DNA of 15,676 bases, from positions 1 through 15,676 of the forward strand of contig JACCQV010000533.1 of the NCBI GenBank assembly GCA_013813945.1, given 5' to 3'. Under the pieces are notes generated by a model. It was not told where the DNA came from, ran no database searches, and worked only from the letters and a program-made list of their open reading frames with translations. This document shows, in pieces, positions 9,656-15,676 of this stretch. Positions within the stretch are counted from its first letter, which is position 1. Every line of letters begins with the position of its first letter. A program made the translations under genes and the position numbers. The DNA comes from Deltaproteobacteria bacterium. Its GTDB lineage: Bacteria; Myxococcota_A; Polyangia; Haliangiales; Haliangiaceae.

Positions 9656-9710
9656 CTCAGCAACTCGCGGACCACGCGGATCGATCACGCAAGCCCGCGA
9701 TCTGTCGTCG

Positions 9711-9727
9711 GTCGCGGACAGCGCGAC
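9711..9727. promoter_or_regulatory. Inverted repeat in the divergent hutU / microprotein promoter region
   Basis: GTCGCG (9711-9716) and CGCGAC (9722-9727) form a perfect 6-bp inverted repeat with a 5-base spacer, in the middle of the 135-base gap between the two divergent units. It is a possible operator, but GC-rich DNA yields such repeats by chance and no clear -35/-10 pair could be placed around it. Confidence 0.25.
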
Positions 9728-9780
9728 ACACGGACGAGACCTCCGTCGTGCCAGAGAGGCAAGCGTGATAGACCGCTGCC

Positions 9781-11436
9781 ATGGCCGAGACGATCCGGGC
9801 AGCGCGCGGCACCGAGCTCACGTGCAAGGGCTGGCAGCAGGAAGCCGCCTTGCGGATGCTGATGAACAACCTCGATCCGGATGTCGCCGAGCGCCCCGAG
9901 GATCTCGTTGTCTACGGCGGCACCGGCAAGGCCGCGCGGAGCTGGGAGGACTATCACGCCATCGTGCGCGAGCTGCGCCGGCTCGAGAACGACGAGACGC
10001 TGCTCGTGCAATCAGGGCGCGCGGTCGGCGTGTTCCGGACGCACGAGGAAGCGCCGCGCGTCCTGATCGCGAACTCGAACCTCGTCGGCAAGTGGGCGAC
10101 GTGGGAGCACTTCCGCGAGCTCGAGAAGGCCGGCTTGATGATGTACGGCCAGATGACCGCGGGGTCCTGGATCTACATCGGCTCACAGGGCATCGTGCAG
10201 GGCACGTTCGAGACGTTCGCCGCGGCCGCGAAGGTTCACTACGGGCCGGGCGCGGATCTCGCCGGCAAGTTCGTGCTCAGCGGTGGGCTCGGCGGCATGG
10301 GCGGCGCGCAGCCACTCGCCGCGACGATGGCCGGCGGTGTGTTCCTCGGCGTCGAGATCGATCCTGCGCGCGTGCAGCGCCGGCTCGAGACGCGCTACCT
10401 CGACGAGCTCGCACCGGATCTCGACACCGCGCTCCGCAAGGTCGCCGAGTACACCGCGCAGAAGCGCGCACGGTCGATCGCGATCGTCGGCAACGCGGCC
10501 GACGTCTACACCGAGCTCGTGAAGCGCGGCGTCACCCCGGATCTGGTCACCGATCAGACGTCGGCGCACGATCCGCTCGTCGGCTACATCCCGCAGGGCC
10601 TGACGCTCGCGACCGCCGCCGAGCTGCGCGAGCGCGACCCCGTGGAGTACGTGCGGCGCTCGCGTGCATCGATGGGTATCCAGGTCGAGGCGATGCTCGC
10701 GATGCAGCGCGCCGGCTCGCACGTGTTCGACTACGGCAACAACATCCGCGCCCAGGCGGAGATCGCCGGCGTGAAGGACGCGTTCGCGTTCCCGGGGTTC
10801 GTGCCGGCGTACATCCGGCCGCTGTTCTGCGAGGGCAAGGGCCCGTTCCGATGGGCCGCGCTGTCCGGTGATCCCGACGACATTCGCGTCACCGACGAGG
10901 CGGTCCTCGACGAGATCCAGGACGATCCGATGCTCCATCGCTGGATGAAGCTGGCGCAGGAGAAGATCGCGTTCCAGGGACTCCCTGCGCGGATCTGCTG
11001 GCTCGGCTACGGCCAGCGCCACCGCGTCGGCCTGCGCTTCAACGAGCTGGTGCGCACCGGCAAGGTGAAGGCACCGATCGTCATCGGCCGCGATCACCTC
11101 GACTGCGGCTCGGTCGCCTCGCCGAATCGGGAGACCGAGGGCATGAAGGACGGCACCGATGCGGTCGCCGACTGGGCGATCCTGAATGCGCTCGTCAACA
11201 CGGCATCCGGTGCGACCTGGGTCTCGTTTCATCACGGTGGCGGGGTCGGCATCGGCTACTCGCTGCATGCAGGCATGGTGATCGTCGCCGACGGCACGCC
11301 GCGCGCTGCGCGCTGCCTCGAGCGCGTCCTGACCTGCGATCCGGGCATGGGCGTGATTCGCCACGCCGACGCGGGGTACGAGGAGGCGATCAAGACCGCC
11401 GACGAGCGCGGCGTGGTCATCCCGCGCCGCCGGTGA
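9781..11436 (+). CDS. hutU: Urocanate hydratase
   Basis: This cytosolic NAD+-dependent enzyme converts urocanate to 4-imidazolone-5-propionate, step two of histidine degradation. The 551 residues match the family length (about 550-560). The N terminus (CKGWQQEAALRMLMNNLDP) is typical, GGLGGMGG at 168-175 fits the NAD-binding loop, and the urocanase signature FQGLPARICW is exact at 398-407 with the active-site Cys at 406. GRDHLDCGSV, near 436-445, and the glycine-rich HHGGGVGIGYS are also canonical. ATG 9781 matches the family start; no clear ribosome binding site precedes it. It is followed after 37 bases by a small unknown gene and then hutI on the same strand, and is divergent from the four-microprotein operon. 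Confidence 0.97.
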   Translation: MAETIRAARGTELTCKGWQQEAALRMLMNNLDPDVAERPEDLVVYGGTGKAARSWEDYHAIVRELRRLENDETLLVQSGRAVGVFRTHEEAPRVLIANSNLVGKWATWEHFRELEKAGLMMYGQMTAGSWIYIGSQGIVQGTFETFAAAAKVHYGPGADLAGKFVLSGGLGGMGGAQPLAATMAGGVFLGVEIDPARVQRRLETRYLDELAPDLDTALRKVAEYTAQKRARSIAIVGNAADVYTELVKRGVTPDLVTDQTSAHDPLVGYIPQGLTLATAAELRERDPVEYVRRSRASMGIQVEAMLAMQRAGSHVFDYGNNIRAQAEIAGVKDAFAFPGFVPAYIRPLFCEGKGPFRWAALSGDPDDIRVTDEAVLDEIQDDPMLHRWMKLAQEKIAFQGLPARICWLGYGQRHRVGLRFNELVRTGKVKAPIVIGRDHLDCGSVASPNRETEGMKDGTDAVADWAILNALVNTASGATWVSFHHGGGVGIGYSLHAGMVIVADGTPRAARCLERVLTCDPGMGVIRHADAGYEEAIKTADERGVVIPRRR

Positions 11437-11461
11437 CCATTGCGCCCGGCGCCCGCCCGGC

Positions 11462-11467
11462 TACGGT
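11462..11467 (+). promoter_or_regulatory. Candidate -10 element (TACGGT) just before the 11474 start
   Basis: TACGGT is followed by six bases and then the GTG start at 11474. No Shine-Dalgarno sequence is present between hutU and this gene. The spacing is what a -10 element serving a leaderless transcript would have. No good -35 is visible, so this is suggestive only. Confidence 0.35.
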
Positions 11468-11473
11468 TGCGGT

Positions 11474-11725
11474 GTGGGCCAGAGCGGTCGCAGCTGCAGG
11501 AAGGTCGATCGGCGGGGCAAGCTCGCGGGCGAACCGTTCGACGTTCAGGTCGCGCCCGGCAAGGTGCGGATCACGTTCCGCGGCCGCGTGGTCCGCACGT
11601 TGACCGGCACCGATGCCGATGCGATTCGCGATGCGATCGCCAGCCGTGACGACGCCGCGGTGCAGCTGGTCCTCGCCCGCAAGACCGGCAACTTTCAGCG
11701 TGGCAAGCGTGGCAACGAGCGCTGA
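11474..11725 (+). CDS. Small basic protein of unknown function between hutU and hutI
   Basis: This 83-residue protein begins at GTG 11474. I do not recognise a family. The N terminus carries Arg/Lys and one Cys (SCRKVDRRGK), the centre (VAPGKVRITFRGRVVRTLTG) looks like beta strands, followed by a probable helix (DADAIRDAIASRDDAAVQLVLARK) and a basic C terminus (RGKRGNER). The compact alpha/beta pattern, absence of gaps and placement on the same strand between two hut genes argue for a real gene. An overlapping frame at 11440-11649 gives a low-complexity Arg-rich product and was discarded. It has no Shine-Dalgarno but a TACGGT six bases upstream. Nucleic-acid binding is possible from its charge, but that is speculation. 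Confidence 0.55.
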   Translation: MGQSGRSCRKVDRRGKLAGEPFDVQVAPGKVRITFRGRVVRTLTGTDADAIRDAIASRDDAAVQLVLARKTGNFQRGKRGNER

Positions 11726-11741
11726 GCTCGACGCCGCGCGC

Positions 11742-11747
11742 TACGAT
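11742..11747 (+). promoter_or_regulatory. Candidate -10 element (TACGAT) before hutI
   Basis: TACGAT lies 11 bases before the hutI ATG, and no Shine-Dalgarno is present in the 33-base gap. Transcription from it would give a leader of only a few bases. The same hexamer precedes the 13091 start. No convincing -35 was found. Confidence 0.35.
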
Positions 11748-11758
11748 GATCGTGCCGC

Positions 11759-12961
11759 ATGACGCCTGACCTCGTGATCCGCAACGCGCGCGTGCTGACG
11801 TGCGAACCCTCGCGGTCCGGGCTCGGTCTGATCGATCACGGCGCCATCGCGGTCCACGATGGCGTGATCGTCTGGGTGGGAAGCGACGACGACCGGCCCG
11901 GTGCGACGCGCGTGATCGACGCAGGCGGCAAGCTCGTCACGCCGGGGCTCGTCGATTGCCACACGCACGCGATCTTCGCAGGCGATCGCGCGAACGAGTT
12001 CGCGATGCGCGCAGCAGGGAAGGGCTACCTCGAGATCGCAGCCGCCGGCGGCGGCATCTCGGCGACGCTTGGTCCCACTCGCGCCGCGACGGATCAGGCG
12101 CTGATCGCGCTGACCTCGGCCCGGCTCGATGCGGCCGTCGCGACCGGGACCACGACGATCGAGATCAAGAGCGGCTACGACCTGACCGTCGCGGGCGAGC
12201 TGCGGCTGCTGCGCTGCGTCGCGGTGTGCGCACAGCGGCCTGCACCGCGGATCGTGCCGACGTTGCTCGCGCATCTCGTGCCGCCGGACCGCAAGGCTGA
12301 TCGCAGCGCGTTCGTGCTCGAGATCTGTGACCGGCTGATCCCCGAGGTCGCGCGCGCGAGGCTCGCGACGTCGGTCGACGTCTACTGCGACGAGGGTGCA
12401 TTCACGCTGGCGGAGACGCGGTCGATCCTCGGCGCGGCGCGCAGCGCGGGGCTCGCCGTGCGCGGTCATGTCGGTCAGTTCACGGACCTCGGCGCCGCCG
12501 AGCTGCTGTCGGAGCTGTCGGCACTGTCGGCCGATCACCTCGAGCAAATCTCTGATCCGGGGATCGACGCGCTCGCGGCGGCGGGTGTCGTCGCGGTGAT
12601 GCTCCCGGGAGCGTGCGTGCAGCTGCGGTTACCGGTGCCGCCGATCGAGCGGCTGCGCCGGGCGGGTGTCCCGATGGCGATCGCGAGCGACCTGAACCCC
12701 GGCTCGAGCTTCAGCTCTGACCTGCCCTTGCAGCTGTGGCTCGCCACCACGCACTTTGGAATGACCGTCGAGGAAGCATGGCTCGGTGTGACTCGCCACG
12801 CGGCCAGGGCGATCGGCGTCGCGACTGCGGGGCGACTTGCCTCGAACGTGCCGGCCGATATGATCGTCTGGTCGTGCGACGACCCGGCGACGGTGCCATA
12901 TCAGTACGGTGCCTCGAGGATCTTGATCGACACCGTCTTCGTCGGCGGCCTCGAGACGTGA
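11759..12961 (+). CDS. hutI: Imidazolonepropionase
   Basis: This metal-dependent amidohydrolase-fold enzyme opens imidazolone propionate to N-formimino-L-glutamate, step three of histidine degradation. The 400 residues are of normal length. Metal ligands are recognisable: His68 and His70 in DCHTH, His237 in RGHVGQF and Asp311 in ASDLNPGSS. EIKSGYDLT (135-143) and ADHL with His260 are also conserved. The third-ligand motif is HVGQ, where relatives have HADE or HAEQ; the Gln is shared with some proteobacterial enzymes, but Gly in place of the acidic residue is less usual. ATG 11759 lacks a Shine-Dalgarno and may be read from a near-leaderless mRNA. It is the last clear hut gene in the + strand group. 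Confidence 0.95.
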   Translation: MTPDLVIRNARVLTCEPSRSGLGLIDHGAIAVHDGVIVWVGSDDDRPGATRVIDAGGKLVTPGLVDCHTHAIFAGDRANEFAMRAAGKGYLEIAAAGGGISATLGPTRAATDQALIALTSARLDAAVATGTTTIEIKSGYDLTVAGELRLLRCVAVCAQRPAPRIVPTLLAHLVPPDRKADRSAFVLEICDRLIPEVARARLATSVDVYCDEGAFTLAETRSILGAARSAGLAVRGHVGQFTDLGAAELLSELSALSADHLEQISDPGIDALAAAGVVAVMLPGACVQLRLPVPPIERLRRAGVPMAIASDLNPGSSFSSDLPLQLWLATTHFGMTVEEAWLGVTRHAARAIGVATAGRLASNVPADMIVWSCDDPATVPYQYGASRILIDTVFVGGLET

Positions 12962-13005
12962 CGAGGATCGCTGGGCGGGGTGCGCGCAAGTGGGACTCAC
13001 GTCCA

Positions 13006-13056
13006 GTTCACCGTAAATCGTCGTCGGAACGCTGATGATCTCGTCACGTTCACTGT
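13006..13056. repeat. Pair of imperfect 9-bp direct repeats upstream of the 13091 gene
   Basis: GTTCACCGT (13006-13014) and GTTCACTGT (13048-13056) differ at one base and start 42 bases apart, about four helical turns, in the 129-base gap after hutI. They could be paired regulator sites; chance is not excluded. Confidence 0.25.
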
Positions 13057-13077
13057 CCGCTGCGGCTCGACCTCGCG

Positions 13078-13083
13078 TACGAT
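13078..13083 (+). promoter_or_regulatory. Candidate -10 element (TACGAT) before the 13091 start
   Basis: TACGAT is followed by seven bases and ATG 13091, with no Shine-Dalgarno. It is identical to the hexamer before hutI. A second in-frame ATG begins within the hexamer at 13082, so the alternative is that the hexamer is simply part of the coding sequence. No clear -35 is seen at normal spacing. Confidence 0.35.
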
Positions 13084-13090
13084 GAAAGCG

Positions 13091-13483
13091 ATGTCGGGGC
13101 CACAGCGCACCAAGGGTGAGACCCTGCCGGTCATGGGCGACGAGCTCGATCGCCTGAAGAAGCAGACCCAGACCTCGGTCCCGGTGGTCCGCTCGGTAGC
13201 CACCGCAGCCAACAAGAACGTCGTTCCCGCCAAGCGCGCCAACACTGCGCACGGCATCGTTCCGCCGCCGCCAGACCGTGCAGGCGACGGCGATGACGAT
13301 GATGAGGTCGTGATCGAGATGTCCGCCGAGGACGACGTGCAAGCGCCGCACTCGCATCGCGCGAAGTCCGAGACCCTCGCCGATCCGACGACGACCGAGA
13401 GGCTGGCCGAGGCCGCGCGCCGTGCACCGGCGCCTGCCCCTGCGGCCGCACCGAACCGGCACGTCAAGCGTCGCGACAGCTGA
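13091..13483 (+). CDS. Small disordered acidic/basic mosaic protein of unknown function
   Basis: The protein has 130 residues from ATG 13091 (or three more from 13082). No known domain is recognised. The N-terminal part is polar with Lys/Thr (RTKGETLPVMGDELDRLKKQ). A Pro run is followed by an acidic stretch (DRAGDGDDDDEVVIEMSAEDD, about 70-90), and the C terminus is rich in Ala/Pro and ends in basic residues (HVKRRDS). KGETLP and KSETLADP look like a repeated short motif. The composition predicts intrinsic disorder. It resembles in style the acidic, Pro-rich protein at the right edge of the window, and such proteins are common in myxobacterial genomes. It is convergent with hutH, the stops only 21 bases apart with no hairpin terminator seen. 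Confidence 0.5.
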   Translation: MSGPQRTKGETLPVMGDELDRLKKQTQTSVPVVRSVATAANKNVVPAKRANTAHGIVPPPPDRAGDGDDDDEVVIEMSAEDDVQAPHSHRAKSETLADPTTTERLAEAARRAPAPAPAAAPNRHVKRRDS

Positions 13484-13504
13484 GCACGCACGACACCACG
13501 ACGA

Positions 13505-15079
<1,575 letters not shown>

Positions 15080-15085
15080 GGCGGC

Positions 15086-15093
15086 TGTATACA
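15086..15093 (-). promoter_or_regulatory. hutH -10 element within a TGTATACA palindrome
   Basis: On the minus strand TATACA (15091-15086) is followed by six bases and the GTG of hutH, with no ribosome binding site. It is part of the perfect 8-bp palindrome TGTATACA, a rare A/T-rich block here. A repressor binding this dyad would cover the -10; GntR-type HutC regulators are known to bind TGTA-type dyads, but no regulator gene is in the window. The -35 region is poor. Confidence 0.4.
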
Positions 15094-15123
15094 CCCAAAT
15101 ACGCGGAATGACGGTCCCCTGCG

Positions 15124-15151
15124 TTGACACTCCAGGCGCTGATCTGATGAT
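15124..15151 (+). promoter_or_regulatory. Candidate promoter for the right-edge gene
   Basis: A perfect TTGACA (15124-15129) is followed after 16 bases by GATGAT (15146-15151, four of six consensus positions). Initiation would fall near 15158, just before the TTG proposed as start codon at 15163. It lies back-to-back with the hutH promoter in an 83-base divergent gap. Confidence 0.4.
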
Positions 15152-15162
15152 CTTTGTCGAAC

Positions 15163-15676
15163 TTGGGTACGTCACCCGAAGACGAACCGGGCGCTGAGGA
15201 GGGCGCTTCGGGGACTCCGTCCGCCGATCCAGCCGAAGGGCCGATCGCAGCGGAGGATCACGTCTCCGGTCCGAGCTCCGCGGTCCCGAAGGATCGCCCG
15301 ATTGGTGGCGGTCTCGCATCGCGGATCGACGCGATGATGGTCGACGAAGGGGAGGGGAGCGCGGGCGTCGATCTCGACATGGACGACTTCGAAGAGGTCG
15401 ATGAGACGCCACTTCGTCCGACGCCGCCGCCGATGTTGCGACCACCCGTTCCTGCGGTGCCACCTCCGCCGCCGCGGCCGATCATGGTCGTCCCGCCACG
15501 CATCCCCGGCGTCGCCAGCACGATGAAGATGCCGCCGATCGCGCCACGGCCACCGGCGGCGATGCGGACGCCGGGCCCACTCGCGGTCGTTCCCGTGCCG
15601 CCGATGCCGGGCGCGATGCGCCCGATCACCGTGCCGCCGATGAAGGCGCCACTCGACGATCAAAAGACCGACGAGA
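15163..15676 (+). CDS. Acidic then Pro/Met-rich low-complexity protein, 3'-truncated by the window
   Basis: The frame is open from just after a TGA at 15148-15150 to the end of the window. TTG at 15163 (alternative TTG 15154) is the likely start because it lies right after a TTGACA promoter; the first ATG is not until 15334. The visible 171 residues begin acidic (TSPEDEPGAEEG), pass a short region that may fold (IGGGLASRIDAMMVDEGEG) and an acidic patch (DLDMDDFEEVDE), and then become a Pro/Met/Val-rich stretch (TPPPMLRPP, VPPMPGAMRP, TVPPMKAPLDD). No domain is recognised. The composition suggests an extended linker ahead of a domain beyond the window. The opposite strand gives a Gly-rich shadow frame. 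The coding call is fair, the exact start uncertain. Confidence 0.55.
   Translation, partial: MGTSPEDEPGAEEGASGTPSADPAEGPIAAEDHVSGPSSAVPKDRPIGGGLASRIDAMMVDEGEGSAGVDLDMDDFEEVDETPLRPTPPPMLRPPVPAVPPPPPRPIMVVPPRIPGVASTMKMPPIAPRPPAAMRTPGPLAVVPVPPMPGAMRPITVPPMKAPLDDQKTDE

Noticed and set aside
9356..9688. 110-codon version of small protein B
   Set aside because: The extra N-terminal half overlaps small protein A out of frame and is Arg/Pro/Leu low-complexity; the short form has an overlapping TGATG junction.
15080..15463. 128-residue N-terminal extension of hutH
   Set aside because: HutH family similarity starts just after GTG 15079. The extension is Arg/Ser/Pro-rich, runs antisense to the right-edge gene and crosses both divergent promoter candidates.
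15172..15663. Gly-rich and Arg/His-rich minus-strand frames at the right edge, including an apparent hydrophobic Gly/Ile segment
   Set aside because: They are complements of Pro-rich codons (CCG read as CGG/GGC) in the plus-strand gene; composition alone explains them.

Overview
The window is GC-rich DNA with a strong preference for G or C at third codon positions, so long open frames appear opposite nearly every real gene. The gene content fits a member of the Myxococcota (deltaproteobacterial lineage, perhaps Kofleria/Haliangium-like). The clues are the C-terminal helical-repeat tail of a large Ser/Thr-kinase-type regulator, DUF3575-like outer-membrane proteins, a long lineage-specific membrane pyrophosphatase and disordered Pro/Ala-rich acidic proteins. 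This placement is inferred from family resemblance, not from a marker gene.

Layout. 1-822: 3' end of a kinase-associated repeat protein (+). 914-1786: ferritin-like diiron protein (+), closed by a good hairpin terminator. 1862-3315: two tandem paralogous secreted/outer-membrane proteins (-). 3441-6041: long U32-family Fe-S protein, RlhA-like (-). 6192-8954: divergently transcribed H+-pumping membrane pyrophosphatase (+), with a near-consensus promoter and a terminator. 9043-9645: a compact four-gene operon of very small proteins, 38-65 aa, each with one predicted membrane helix (-). 9781-12961: hutU, a small unknown gene and hutI (+). 13091-13483: a disordered small protein (+). 13505-15079: hutH (-), convergent with the preceding genes. 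15163-end: an acidic, then proline/methionine-rich protein (+), cut by the window edge.

The hut genes form most of a histidine-degradation pathway. HutH deaminates histidine to urocanate, HutU hydrates it to imidazolone propionate, and HutI opens that ring to N-formimino-glutamate. The last step (HutG, or HutF plus a deformylase) and a dedicated regulator are not in the window. hutH is not in the same transcription unit as hutU-hutI.

The most unusual item is the four-microprotein operon facing hutU. It has translationally coupled junctions and no recognisable family. A second pattern is that starts in the hut half tend to lack a Shine-Dalgarno sequence and instead have a TANNNT-like hexamer 6-11 bases upstream, suggesting leaderless or near-leaderless transcripts, whereas most genes in the left half have clear ribosome binding sites. 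No tRNA, rRNA, CRISPR array, insertion sequence or phage element was seen. No stretch over 300 bases lacks a gene.
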